A stretch of DNA of 53,506 nucleotides from positions 1 to 53,506 of the forward strand of contig JAGFIQ010000040.1 of the NCBI GenBank assembly GCA_024103495.1, written 5' to 3'. Shown piece by piece: positions 1-9,006 of this stretch (positions are counted from its first letter, which is position 1; every line of letters begins with the position of its first letter). The notes below the pieces were generated by a model. It made no database searches, had not been told where the DNA came from, and saw only the letters and a program-made list of their open reading frames with translations. The position numbers and the translations under genes were made by a program. This DNA comes from Aridibacter famidurans. Lineage in GTDB: Bacteria > Acidobacteriota > Blastocatellia > Pyrinomonadales > Pyrinomonadaceae.

Positions 1-112
1 GGGGTAAAGGGGGTGAAGGAGATTGCAGCATTCGAGTAGTCGCGTTGACTGGCACTCCCGAGCGTTCGGGCTCGGCAGAAGCGATCTCCTTAACCCCCTT
101 CATCCCTGTTAA
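1..112. repeat. Inverted-repeat element after the large surface protein
   Basis: The first 25 bases and positions 81-106 are near-perfect inverted copies built on the purine-rich core GGGGGTGAAGGAGAT. The arms differ at only a few positions. Between them lies a second hairpin with stem CCGAGC/GCTCGG. The right arm runs up to the stop codon of the leftward gene, so a transcript leaving that gene would fold into a long stem of about 24 bp. The same arms, with a different interior, recur at 36575-36692, again directly after a stop codon. It could work as a terminator, but no T-tract follows, so that role is inferred. The element may continue left of the window. Confidence 0.75.
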
Positions 113-3100
113 TTTACGCTGACCGAACTCGGCAGCGGGACGTCCCCGTTCGAGCCGAACTGGACGGCCTCGAAGCCGCTCGTCGTTCCGAAGATGTACC
201 AGGTCCTGTCGCTCGGCCTCCAGACAGCCGGGTCGAACTTCCCGTCGCCGTCGAAGTCTCCCGGTGAGGGCACGTCTCCCGTCGCTCCCCATGGGAATGC
301 GAAGAACGAGTCGTCCTCACTCCTGATCACGTACCATTCCGAAGAAGAAGGCCTGAAGAACGCGACATCGGCCTTTCCGTCTCCGGTCCAGTCTCCCACC
401 GCTGTCCGGTCTCCGGGAGCCCCGAACTGGAACGCCTTCACACCGTCCGTCGACCTGAAAAGCCAGAACTGGTTGTCGGGAGCGCGATACACACCGATAT
501 CGTCCTTTCCGTCGCCGTCGTAGTCCGCAACGATCGGCTGATCGGCGGCGACCCCGAACGGAACGACAGACAATCCTCCGTCGGATGACCTCACGATGAA
601 CCAGGTCCCGGAAGAAGGCCTGTAGATTGCAGGATCTGCTTTTCCGTCCCCGTCGAAATCACCCGGAGCGGGAATGTCCCCGTTAGCCCCGAACGGGAAG
701 GCGAAGAACGAATCGTCCTCGCTTCTGAGAATGAACCACTCTCCGGTCGAAGGACGCCAGAACGCAACGTCCGTTTTGCCGTCGCCCGTGAAATCCGCCG
801 CGACGGGAACATCGGTCGAGGTTCCGAAAGCGAGACCTCTCGTCCCGGAATCGGAGGACCGGAGAAGCCACCACTGGGCGGTCGGCTGGCTGTTCGGCCT
901 GAAGACCGAGACGTCGGTCGCCCCGTCCCCGTCGAAATCGAACGGCGCCCGGCCCGAAGCGACGGGCTCCCAGGTCGGCTGAGTGTCGCTGCCTCCGCAT
1001 TTCGTAACCTGCGTTCGGCCGGAACCGTCCGCGTTCATCGTGAAAATGTCGTAGTTCGAGCATTCGAAGGTCGTTACGAAGACGATCTTTGTTCCGTCCG
1101 GGGAGAATTCCGGCATCATGTCCTCCCACTGATTCTGTGTCAGGCGGAGCTCGTTCGAACCGTTTCGGTCGATCAGGTAAAGCTCTTTGGCGTTCTGAAA
1201 ACCTCTTGCGAACACGATCCGGCTTCCGTCCGGCGACCACGCCGGATCAGAGTCTGTCTCCGGATCAGTCGTGAGGCGCTTCCTGTTTCCTCCGTCCGCA
1301 TTCATCACGTATATTTCCGCATTTCCGTCCTGCTCGCTTACAAAGACGATCAGATTTCCGTCCGGCGAGTACTTCGCCGAATGTTCGTAGAAGCTGTTGT
1401 TCGTGATCTGAGCCAGCTCGGAGCCGTCCGCCCTCATTCTGTAGATCTCCGATGACGAGGTTCCTCCGGGACGACTCTCGAAGATCAGGAATTCGCCCGA
1501 CGGAGACCACGAAGGGCGGCGGTCGACTGCGAAGTCGTTCGTAAGACGGGTTTGCTGGCTCCCGTCGGCGTTCATAACGTAAATCTCCCAATTACCGTCC
1601 CGGATAGACGCAAACGCGATCTTGCGGCCGTCAGGCGACCAGGCGGGCTCGTAATCGTCTTCAGGTGAAGCCGTGAGATTTACAAGTTCCGACCCTTCGA
1701 TAACGAAGATGTCGATATTCGGCGGCGTTGTCAGAAAGGAGTGGGATGAGAGCGCGATCCTTCCGCTGGCCGCCAGCGGCGCCGAGGCCGAGAACGATAT
1801 CTGTGCGGAAGAATCGAGATCTTCGAACGCGTACGACCCCGGCGAAAATCGATAGAGCCCCGACTCCGCAAAAACCGTGTAACTGCCTCCGGCCGGCAGC
1901 TGGAAAAGAAAGCGGCCTTCGCCGTCGGTCAACTTTGTCCCGCCGGCAGCTCCTGTAACCCGCACAGGGACCGACATCAGACCCGACCCATTCAACGTTA
2001 CCTGACCGCTGATGATGTATCCGGCCGAGGCTGAGAAGTCAGCAACGGCATCGGAAAAGAGTTTGTCGAAGGAAACCGAAGCGGGCTCGAAGATGTATCC
2101 GCTTCTGGAAACCGATACTTCGTAATCGCCGCCGTTGGGAACAGAGAACGAGTATGAGCCGGCGGCGCCCGTTTGAGCAACCGAGTTCGCTGTGCCGCTG
2201 AGGGTGACGGTAACGTCTCCAAGAGGAGCGCCATCGCTCACCACCTGTCCGGAGATCGTTCGGAAAGCCGGTCCGGATGTGAAGTTTGCGACCGTGTCTT
2301 CATTCAGGCCGTTTATCAAAACACTCTCCGGTGTGAAGTTTGTTCCGATCTTGAACGGGGTTACCGCGAACGAGCCGCCCTCCGTCAGATTATCGAATCG
2401 GTAAATGCCGTCCGCGCCGGTGAACTCTCTCAGTTCGTTCGTGCCGGAAACAAGTATCGCGACGCCCTGAACCGGCTGTCCGGACCCGCCGGTTACTGTT
2501 CCTCTCAACGATCTGGAATCATCAAAGCGGGTTACAAACGCGTCCCATTCTCCCGAGTAGTGGTTGCTGAACGCGCCCGGTGTTGTAGGAAATCCGGGAT
2601 GCCGCGTCCATCCGGTTGCGTACACGCTTCCTGTCGGCCCGTATGCGACGCCGAACGCAAACTCGAGCGGAAAGTCTTCCGGCACCGCGTGCGAGCCGAA
2701 GAGGGATGAGTAAACAAACCCGTTTCCGGCCGAATTGATCTTGGTAACGAATCCGTCGAATTCCTTGCCCGGAACGGCGCCCGTGAACAAGACACCCTGC
2801 CGATTCGGATCTGCCTCAAGAGCGACCAGTGTCTCGTACTTGAGGCCGCCTCCGACCTTGGTCCAGACAGTCCCGTTCGCGGTGGCAATGTAAAACCCGA
2901 GCTGAGACGCGGCGTAGATCCGGGACGGGTCGAAAGGGTCGAACACAAGCTGCGCGCGGCTGTTGGGAAGATCGAAGACCTCCTGCCAGGAAGCGCCGGC
3001 ATTGGTCGATCTGTACATTCCGCCGCTTACGCCCGCATAGAGCACGTTGGGGTTGAAAGGATGGACGGCGACCGAATACAAACGCGAAAATTCGGGGATT

Positions 3101-5694
3101 CCCGATGAACTGATCTGCCACGTCAGGCCTTGGTTGGTCGATTTGAAGAAACCGAATCTGGAGTCCCCGCCTGTCGCGTAGACGATCGAAGAGTTCGAGG
3201 GATCGAACTCGATATCGCTTACGGATACGGCGATGTTGTGACCTACTTCGAACCAGGAGCTCCCGCCGTCAGTGCTCCGGAAGAGGGGATCCGGGAACAG
3301 AGAATTGGCCGTCCCCGCGAGGATGAGGTTCGGATCATTCGGATCCAATTCTATCGAAAGTATGTTCCTCACCGAGGAGGGGATCCCGTTGCTGCTCAAA
3401 GTCCAGCTAGCGCCACCGTTGATCGACTTGTACACCCCTCCTCCTGGCCCAAGCTCTCCGCCGGGAAATCTGACGCCAGCGTACACGACGTTCGGATTCG
3501 AGGGGTCAACCTCTAGGTCGGCAACCCAAAGGGCGACCAGACCCGAGCTTGTGTTGGTCCAGGTCTCGCCGTGATCGGTGCTTTTCCAGATTCCCCGTTC
3601 TGTGCCGGCGTAAACCCGGCTGGAGTCCGTTGGGTCTATCTCTACAACGTTCACGGCCTCGCCTTCGATCACCTCGAAGTTGTTTCGCCAGTTCTTGCCT
3701 CCGTCTCCGGACTTATGCAGGCCGGACTTATGCTTCGCGCTCCTGTGGACGGGAAAATCCGCCGATTTCGTCTCTCCGACTAGCACCGCTTCTCCCATAC
3801 CGTTGACGGCAATGTCGTGAGCAAAGTCACGTTCGAGACCTCCGAAGGTGGTCGAATAGACCAGGGTGGATCCGTCGGCGCTCAGCTTTGCAGCGCACGC
3901 GGCAAAGATGCCCGAAAAGGGCTCGATCGGGGGCGTTTCCCCGACGGGAAAGTCGACCGATCTTGTTCCGCCGGCGATGTACGCGTTCCCTTCAGCGTCA
4001 GCTGCGATCCCGCCGGATTCCTCGTAATCGCTGCCTCCAAGGTAGGTCGAGTAAACATACTCCGTTCCCCCCGGGGTCAGCTTTGCCACCCATAGATCTA
4101 CAACGCCTCCATTCTTTTTGGGCTGGTAAGCATTGACGGCTGGAAAGTCGTTTGACCAGGTCAGCCCCGTAAGGTAGATATTTCCGTTATCATCCACGTC
4201 GATGCCTTCAAGGTAGTCGTCTTCCGCCCCACCGTAGTAAGTGGAGTACTGAAGAGAAAATCCGTCAGGGTCGAGGATACCGATATAGCCGTCGCGGCGG
4301 CCCCGGTGGGACATCAAGGGACTGTTCAGAGGAATACAGGTTCCGCACGAGGTCGTTCCGGCAATGTGCGCACGGCCGTCCGCGTCTATGGCGACTGCCG
4401 TGTTGTCGACGCCATACTCATATGCGTAAACGATGCCGGTTCCCTGCTGGTTGATCTTGAAGACGATCCCGCCAAAGCCTCCAAGCTCTGCTCCCGGTGC
4501 CTGTTCCGCCACCAAATCCCGCAGGGAATTGAACACCGGAAAATTGATCCCGCCCGCTTTTCCGACGACATACGCGTTCCCTTGTGCGTCGAGGGCGATG
4601 TCGTTGGCATAGTCGTCTAAGTTGCTTCCAAGCACGAGCGAATACTCGAAGTCCGAGCCGTCGGGCGTAAGCTTAGTGACAAAGATGTCGTCGGTGTTCA
4701 GAACCTGCGGATTGCTTTCGGGGGTGACGGGATAGTCCAGGGATATCGTGCTTCCCGCAATGTAGATCCCGCCTGACTGGTCTACAGCGATGCTGTTGCC
4801 TATGTCCTCGCGCATTCCCCCCAGGAATGAAGAGAAGCTGATGACGGGATCGATCACGAGTTCTTTCGAAGGGTCAAACTCTCCGAGGTCGAATCTCACG
4901 ATCGATTCGTCCGTGACCCTGAAGGCGGCATCTACCGGCGTTCTCTCGCCGCTGTCGCCGATCTGATAGGCGACCGGTTTCGTGAGCTTGAGGGATTCCT
5001 TGCCGTGCGACACAACGAGCTCGCCTTCCGGGTTCACAATCGGTGACCCGGCCCCTTCGACACGGAAGCCTATGCTCTCCGGGGATGTTCCCGCGTCGAC
5101 GACGAAGTCGTACTGCAATTCGCCATCGGTACCGTAAAAGACAAGGTCGACCCCTTCGTAGATGTCCCTGAACGCGAGCTTTCCGAAAACAGGGACGTTC
5201 GCCGCCCATTTCGAAGGATCATTGCCCTTGAAGAATCCCATCCTTCCTTTTCTAGGGAGTTCGCCGTCCGGGGTGACCTTTTGGGCCGGGCCTTCGAACT
5301 TCAACCTTATCGGCCCTGTCCGGTAGCTCGCAGGCCGCTTGCGGATCGTCTCCTCGCTTTTAGGCGCAGATCCGGACGCGACGATTGGAAATATGGCGAC
5401 CTCGGAGTCAAGGAAGAAGATGTCCTGTCCCGCCGCCTGCGCGGCGAACCTGACCTCCTCGGCCCATTGACCGCGGTTCGGAATGAAGAACGGAGTTGCG
5501 GAGCTTTCGGGAAGGGCATTGATCGAACCAAATGACAAAGGCTGATTCCCCGGGGGGTGCCTCGAGCTGACTGTCCGAACCGGATCACCGGCCGGCGCCA
5601 TTGCCGCAGCAACGATCGCGAGCCCGATGGCGAACCGGACGGCCCAAGCGATGTAGACCGGGATACGGTTTGAGGGAACTGCTGTATTACTCAC
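109..5694 (-). CDS. Giant secreted multidomain beta-propeller protein (SBBP, BNR, PD40, FG-GAP)
   Basis: Predicted exported protein of 1861 aa with no catalytic site visible. The GTG start is followed by a hydrophobic segment at about residues 10-35 (signal peptide or anchor). In order: a DUF7948-type region with FFIPNRGQW (about 65-285); SBBP propeller repeats with the DFPV and AKLTPGG type motifs (about 290-655); BNR/VPS10-like repeats with GGASW and STDHGETW motifs (about 655-975); a last SBBP repeat; three carboxypeptidase-regulatory-like beta domains (about 1060-1300); PD40/TolB-like repeats with AWSPDGRKIAF (about 1310-1570); and six FG-GAP repeats with calcium-binding DFDGDGKAD motifs (about 1578-1861). 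The BNR block splits the SBBP propeller. It is the last gene of a leftward three-gene cluster. A likely role is cell-surface binding or adhesion; this is inferred from the domains. No clear Shine-Dalgarno precedes the GTG. Confidence 0.9.
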   Translation of the reverse strand: MSNTAVPSNRIPVYIAWAVRFAIGLAIVAAAMAPAGDPVRTVSSRHPPGNQPLSFGSINALPESSATPFFIPNRGQWAEEVRFAAQAAGQDIFFLDSEVAIFPIVASGSAPKSEETIRKRPASYRTGPIRLKFEGPAQKVTPDGELPRKGRMGFFKGNDPSKWAANVPVFGKLAFRDIYEGVDLVFYGTDGELQYDFVVDAGTSPESIGFRVEGAGSPIVNPEGELVVSHGKESLKLTKPVAYQIGDSGERTPVDAAFRVTDESIVRFDLGEFDPSKELVIDPVISFSSFLGGMREDIGNSIAVDQSGGIYIAGSTISLDYPVTPESNPQVLNTDDIFVTKLTPDGSDFEYSLVLGSNLDDYANDIALDAQGNAYVVGKAGGINFPVFNSLRDLVAEQAPGAELGGFGGIVFKINQQGTGIVYAYEYGVDNTAVAIDADGRAHIAGTTSCGTCIPLNSPLMSHRGRRDGYIGILDPDGFSLQYSTYYGGAEDDYLEGIDVDDNGNIYLTGLTWSNDFPAVNAYQPKKNGGVVDLWVAKLTPGGTEYVYSTYLGGSDYEESGGIAADAEGNAYIAGGTRSVDFPVGETPPIEPFSGIFAACAAKLSADGSTLVYSTTFGGLERDFAHDIAVNGMGEAVLVGETKSADFPVHRSAKHKSGLHKSGDGGKNWRNNFEVIEGEAVNVVEIDPTDSSRVYAGTERGIWKSTDHGETWTNTSSGLVALWVADLEVDPSNPNVVYAGVRFPGGELGPGGGVYKSINGGASWTLSSNGIPSSVRNILSIELDPNDPNLILAGTANSLFPDPLFRSTDGGSSWFEVGHNIAVSVSDIEFDPSNSSIVYATGGDSRFGFFKSTNQGLTWQISSSGIPEFSRLYSVAVHPFNPNVLYAGVSGGMYRSTNAGASWQEVFDLPNSRAQLVFDPFDPSRIYAASQLGFYIATANGTVWTKVGGGLKYETLVALEADPNRQGVLFTGAVPGKEFDGFVTKINSAGNGFVYSSLFGSHAVPEDFPLEFAFGVAYGPTGSVYATGWTRHPGFPTTPGAFSNHYSGEWDAFVTRFDDSRSLRGTVTGGSGQPVQGVAILVSGTNELREFTGADGIYRFDNLTEGGSFAVTPFKIGTNFTPESVLINGLNEDTVANFTSGPAFRTISGQVVSDGAPLGDVTVTLSGTANSVAQTGAAGSYSFSVPNGGDYEVSVSRSGYIFEPASVSFDKLFSDAVADFSASAGYIISGQVTLNGSGLMSVPVRVTGAAGGTKLTDGEGRFLFQLPAGGSYTVFAESGLYRFSPGSYAFEDLDSSAQISFSASAPLAASGRIALSSHSFLTTPPNIDIFVIEGSELVNLTASPEDDYEPAWSPDGRKIAFASIRDGNWEIYVMNADGSQQTRLTNDFAVDRRPSWSPSGEFLIFESRPGGTSSSEIYRMRADGSELAQITNNSFYEHSAKYSPDGNLIVFVSEQDGNAEIYVMNADGGNRKRLTTDPETDSDPAWSPDGSRIVFARGFQNAKELYLIDRNGSNELRLTQNQWEDMMPEFSPDGTKIVFVTTFECSNYDIFTMNADGSGRTQVTKCGGSDTQPTWEPVASGRAPFDFDGDGATDVSVFRPNSQPTAQWWLLRSSDSGTRGLAFGTSTDVPVAADFTGDGKTDVAFWRPSTGEWFILRSEDDSFFAFPFGANGDIPAPGDFDGDGKADPAIYRPSSGTWFIVRSSDGGLSVVPFGVAADQPIVADYDGDGKDDIGVYRAPDNQFWLFRSTDGVKAFQFGAPGDRTAVGDWTGDGKADVAFFRPSSSEWYVIRSEDDSFFAFPWGATGDVPSPGDFDGDGKFDPAVWRPSDRTWYIFGTTSGFEAVQFGSNGDVPLPSSVSVN

Positions 5695-5730
5695 GTTCGT
5701 GTTTATCTTCGTGGAGATCCCCCTTGCCCG

Positions 5731-7794
5731 TCAGTCCGAACCGTGCGGATACGCCGGCAAGGGTACGTCGCCGTCCGATCCGAACTGGATCGCCTGAAAA
5801 CCACTGGTTGAGCCGAAGATATACCAGGTCCTGTCATCGGGGCGCCACACAGCCGGATCAGCGACGCCATCGCCGTCGTAATCACCAGGCGCGGGTATGT
5901 CTGTGCTGACACCCCAGGGGAACGAGAAGTAAGTGTCGTCTTCCGACCTGATCACGAACCACCTGCCTTCGGCGGCCCTGTAAAAGGCGACATCCGATGT
6001 GCCGTCGCCGGTCCAGTCTTCGACCGCCGTAACATCGGCGGGCCCCCCGAACGTATACGACTTGACCCCTTCGGTCGTCCTGAGCTGCCACCATTGCTGA
6101 AGCCTTCTGATCGAGACGTCGGCCCTGCCGTCGCCGTCGAAGTCCCCGACCACAGGAGTGTCGCCGGGCGAGCCGAAAGGTACGATCGTGACGCCGGAAT
6201 CTGAAGACCGCAAAATGAACCACGTCCCCGCTGACGCACGGAAAACGGCCGGATCCGCCTTGCCGTCCGCGTCAAAATCGCCCGGAGCGGGAAGGTCTCC
6301 CGGCGCGCCGAACGGAAACGCGAAATAGGTGTCGTCTTCGCTCCGGAGAATGTACCAGAAGCCAGATTCCGGACGGAAGAATGCGATGTCAGTACGCCCG
6401 TCGCCGGTGAAATCGGCTGCGGCCGGAATGTCCGTTGAGTTCCCGAACTGCAGTCCGCGCGTGCCCAGGTCCGAAGACCTAAGAATCCACCATTGCGAAG
6501 TGCTGCCTTCGGCGGTCGGGCCTTCGACAAGGTTCGTCGGGCTGGGCCTGAAGATCGAAGCATCGGTCTTGGAATCACCGTCGAAATCCATTCTTGCCCC
6601 GCCCGAAGGAGCTCTGACCTGAACCTGCCAGGTCATTGAATCAACAAGGAGGCCCGCCGGATCGTTTCGAACCATCCCAGTCGGGTCTGACACAGTTGCC
6701 TTCAGTTCAAACTGACCCTTTCCGAATACGGCGCCCGAGAACTCGAAGTCCGTCCCCGTGCCGACAGGCTGTCCGTTGACAGTCCAGGCGACAATCAGCG
6801 AATGGGTCGCCGGCGCCGGGGTGGCGACGGAAAAGTCGATCGATTCGTCGGGGCGAAGGATCTGCGCAGGGTTGGTCGGAGAGAACGAATCGATCGGCGA
6901 GACAAAGGTGTAGATCCGTTTCACGTGCTGTTCGGAGTTTATCTGCTCGAAAGGCCTTCCAAGCGTCCTCATCTTGCTGTCGTGAGTCGGTCTGTAGAGC
7001 CCTTGCGTGCAGGATTTCTCGCCTTCGTACAGACCGGGGATCCCGTTTACCGTCGTCGTCGTCGGGATCGGCGTCGCGAGATCGATCCAGGTATTCCATT
7101 TGATCTGCTCGCGGATCGTTTCACGGGTCGCATTCGGCTCCGGCGGCTCGACGTTCGGATTGCAGACCGGACCGCCCGAGGTGTATTCGTCGGCAAGAAG
7201 CCCGAAACTGTGCCCCACCTCGTGGAGTATCAGCTCGACGGCTGAGAGATGCGTGGAAGCGACCGCGATCGCTCCGCCGGATCCGCCATATTCCGGATCG
7301 TTGACCAGAACGAGCTTGATGTCATAGTGGCCGGACGGAAGGCTTGAGGTGATCACCTGGTTCACCGCAGTGTCATTCACGCAGATCAGCCTGACAATAC
7401 CGCCGCAATTGTAGGTGGCGTCGAATGCCGTATCCACGAAGACCTGCGGGTTCCGCTCGGGATGATCGGCGCCCGATTCGTTGCTTACAACATCGATCCG
7501 GTGAACGTTGAAATACGCGCTGTACTCCAGGTACGGCTCCTGCTGGAACAGGCGCTGCATAAACAGTGCAACGTCCTGCCGATAGCTGATCATTTCGACG
7601 GCCGTATAGCCGTCGCCCACTATGGCGATATCGATTCGATTGAGCGGATCGCCATTATTAATGATCGTCTCATGAGGCTCAGCGTTAACGGTTCCCACTG
7701 CCAAAAGCAGAATGACCAGGATGCCAACGACCGAACTGACGGAACTTCCACGCGTCGTTCTTTGCGGCCGCGAATTTTCACGATCAACGAACAT
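5731..7794 (-). CDS. Secreted M64 family metallopeptidase with C-terminal FG-GAP repeats
   Basis: About 687 aa. The chosen ATG gives a good signal peptide (core VVGILVILLLAVGTVNA) and has the purine-rich GGGAG eight bases upstream; a longer frame begins at 7908 but lacks these. The peptidase domain follows the IgA-protease M64 pattern: DIAIVGDGYTAVEM near the N-terminus, then the zinc motif HEVGHSFGLLADEY at about residues 190-203, where both His are zinc ligands and Glu is the catalytic base. A beta-sandwich-like linker leads to six FG-GAP repeats (last roughly 280 aa) closely resembling the C-terminus of the downstream giant protein. The start overlaps the end of the upstream gene by 11 bp, so translation is probably coupled. 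Expected to act outside the cytoplasm as an endopeptidase; the substrate is unknown. Confidence 0.88.
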   Translation of the reverse strand: MFVDRENSRPQRTTRGSSVSSVVGILVILLLAVGTVNAEPHETIINNGDPLNRIDIAIVGDGYTAVEMISYRQDVALFMQRLFQQEPYLEYSAYFNVHRIDVVSNESGADHPERNPQVFVDTAFDATYNCGGIVRLICVNDTAVNQVITSSLPSGHYDIKLVLVNDPEYGGSGGAIAVASTHLSAVELILHEVGHSFGLLADEYTSGGPVCNPNVEPPEPNATRETIREQIKWNTWIDLATPIPTTTTVNGIPGLYEGEKSCTQGLYRPTHDSKMRTLGRPFEQINSEQHVKRIYTFVSPIDSFSPTNPAQILRPDESIDFSVATPAPATHSLIVAWTVNGQPVGTGTDFEFSGAVFGKGQFELKATVSDPTGMVRNDPAGLLVDSMTWQVQVRAPSGGARMDFDGDSKTDASIFRPSPTNLVEGPTAEGSTSQWWILRSSDLGTRGLQFGNSTDIPAAADFTGDGRTDIAFFRPESGFWYILRSEDDTYFAFPFGAPGDLPAPGDFDADGKADPAVFRASAGTWFILRSSDSGVTIVPFGSPGDTPVVGDFDGDGRADVSIRRLQQWWQLRTTEGVKSYTFGGPADVTAVEDWTGDGTSDVAFYRAAEGRWFVIRSEDDTYFSFPWGVSTDIPAPGDYDGDGVADPAVWRPDDRTWYIFGSTSGFQAIQFGSDGDVPLPAYPHGSD

Positions 7795-8419
7795 CCAGCT
7801 CTCCCAGCTCCTTGAGCGAATATGCGTCCCGCCCGTTCCACTCGGGAACATAAATGTACAGACTCGTGATCGACGGGTCGGAAGGGATCGTGACAAGCAG
7901 TTCCGCAACGCTCCGGTAGAAGGTGCTTCCCGTTAGATTTCCCCCCGCGTCGGCGGTTTCGGCACGAAGTACCCGAGGGTCCGGCTGAATGTCCCACCAG
8001 AGCAATTTTCCAGTAGCGTCGACTGCAAGAGCGACGATCCTATCGGTTGCGAGCTCGAAATTGCGCTGTCGAGACACCGGCCCTTTATCGGATCGTGTGT
8101 TTGTCAAAGACACAGTGGGCGTTTCTTCTATTGAGTCGAGAAGCCTTCCGGACGGAACGGCCTCACCGATTCCAAACGTCAGCAAGCGGGAATCCCCTGC
8201 ACGGCGAGGAAGCAGCGAGAGCTTATCGACCGAAAGGCCCGTCCCTTCCAGATACCCTGAAAGCTCTTCTGTTCCGTCGTCCGCATCTTTGGCCGATGTC
8301 ATTGAACTATCAGTCCGGGATGAGCTCTTCTGAGCCGCCGTATTACCCGGATCCAGAAAGAACAGGATCGCAGCTGTTCCGAAGAACACTGCCGCGGCAA
8401 TCATCACTTTGTATTTCAT
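7784..8419 (-). CDS. Hypothetical exported protein, partner of the M64 peptidase operon
   Basis: 211 aa from the ATG at 8419, which places a clean signal peptide (MKYKVMIAAAVFFGTAAILFF) at the N-terminus; the open frame extends upstream to 8488 but that part is Arg-rich and unlike a signal. I do not recognise a family. After a Ser/Thr/Asp-rich linker the mature part contains LLTFGIGEAVPSG, an aromatic patch LLWWDIQPDPRV and a beta-rich C-terminal half ending in LYIYVPEWNGRDAYSLKEL, which resembles a small beta-sandwich. It is the first gene of the leftward operon and overlaps the M64 peptidase gene by 11 bp. A role as a secreted partner, inhibitor or substrate of that peptidase is possible but is only inferred from linkage. 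Confidence 0.75.
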   Translation of the reverse strand: MKYKVMIAAAVFFGTAAILFFLDPGNTAAQKSSSRTDSSMTSAKDADDGTEELSGYLEGTGLSVDKLSLLPRRAGDSRLLTFGIGEAVPSGRLLDSIEETPTVSLTNTRSDKGPVSRQRNFELATDRIVALAVDATGKLLWWDIQPDPRVLRAETADAGGNLTGSTFYRSVAELLVTIPSDPSITSLYIYVPEWNGRDAYSLKELGELDVR

Positions 8420-8457
8420 GCAGTTTCGCCAGGTTACGTTAATGTGATTTGCGGACG

Positions 8458-8488
8458 AGTATAGACCACGACGACGGCGATTTGCCAA
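8458..8488 (-). promoter_or_regulatory. Candidate promoter of the exported-protein/M64 operon
   Basis: On the minus strand TTGGCA (8483-8488) and TATACT (8458-8463) are separated by 19 bp, and the -10 box lies about 40 bp before the chosen start codon at 8419. The -10 is a good sigma-70 match; the spacer is long. Confidence 0.45.
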
Positions 8489-8533
8489 GATTTTTTGTTA
8501 ATTTCCGTGATCTAAGGGGCTTTTGGTTCGATT

Positions 8534-8580
8534 AATCTGACCAAATTGTGTCAGGCAGAAGGTTCAATTTCGGTCAGATT
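8534..8580. repeat. Long imperfect palindrome in the divergent intergenic region
   Basis: AATCTGACCAAATTG (8534-8548) pairs with CAATTTCGGTCAGATT (8565-8580), giving 15 base pairs with one bulged C and a 16-nt loop. It lies in the 317-bp gap between the leftward exported-protein gene and the rightward PqqD-like gene. There is no T-tract on either side, so an operator or structured leader is as likely as a terminator. Apart from this palindrome and the promoter, I see nothing else in the gap. Confidence 0.65.
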
Positions 8581-8736
8581 GAATTCCGGCCGCCAGATGC
8601 GCTGCCCGGATCCGCAGGCCCTCGAATGCCATAAACCTTTGTGATAGAAATAGTTATGGACGATTGCTCGTCTTCGGCACGTTCGTTGCCGATAGAGTAT
8701 CCCGCCTGAGGGCAACTTCAGACTGGGAGAAAAGTT

Positions 8737-9000
8737 ATGAGACCGATTGCAAGAACGACAGACCTGGTGATCAAGAAGGACACCGGACAGCTTTACATCG
8801 AAGACGTCGCCAACCGAAAGTACATTTTCCTGAACCCGACATCTGCCTATGTCTGGGAAAAATGCGACGGGTGCAAGGATGAAAGCACCATCGCCCGGGA
8901 AATGGGCGAGGACCTTGGAGTAAACGTAAGCGAGGGCTTTGTCTCGCAGATAATGAACAAGCTGTTCGCCGAAGAACTCCTCGTACCCGAATTTATGTAG
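8737..9000 (+). CDS. Solo PqqD-like peptide-binding protein (RRE fold)
   Basis: 87 aa, ATG preceded by GGGAG at good spacing. It matches the PqqD family pattern: an N-terminal beta part (the substrate-binding strands, with YIEDVANRKYIFLNPTSAYVW), then helices with DGCKDESTIAREMGEDLGV and a C-terminal winged-helix part ending ELLVPEF. In RiPP pathways PqqD-like domains bind leader peptides and hand them to modifying enzymes. Here no radical-SAM enzyme, precursor peptide or transporter lies within the window, so this is an orphan copy. It is followed by a structured 3' region and a strong terminator, which makes it a monocistronic unit. What it binds cannot be told from the sequence. Confidence 0.85.
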   Translation: MRPIARTTDLVIKKDTGQLYIEDVANRKYIFLNPTSAYVWEKCDGCKDESTIAREMGEDLGVNVSEGFVSQIMNKLFAEELLVPEFM

Positions 9001-9006
9001 TCTCCC

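Noticed and set aside
8560..8575. GGTTCAATTTC-like stretch considered as part of a tRNA T-arm
   Set aside because: It forms the right arm of the long palindrome; no acceptor, D or anticodon arms can be built around it.
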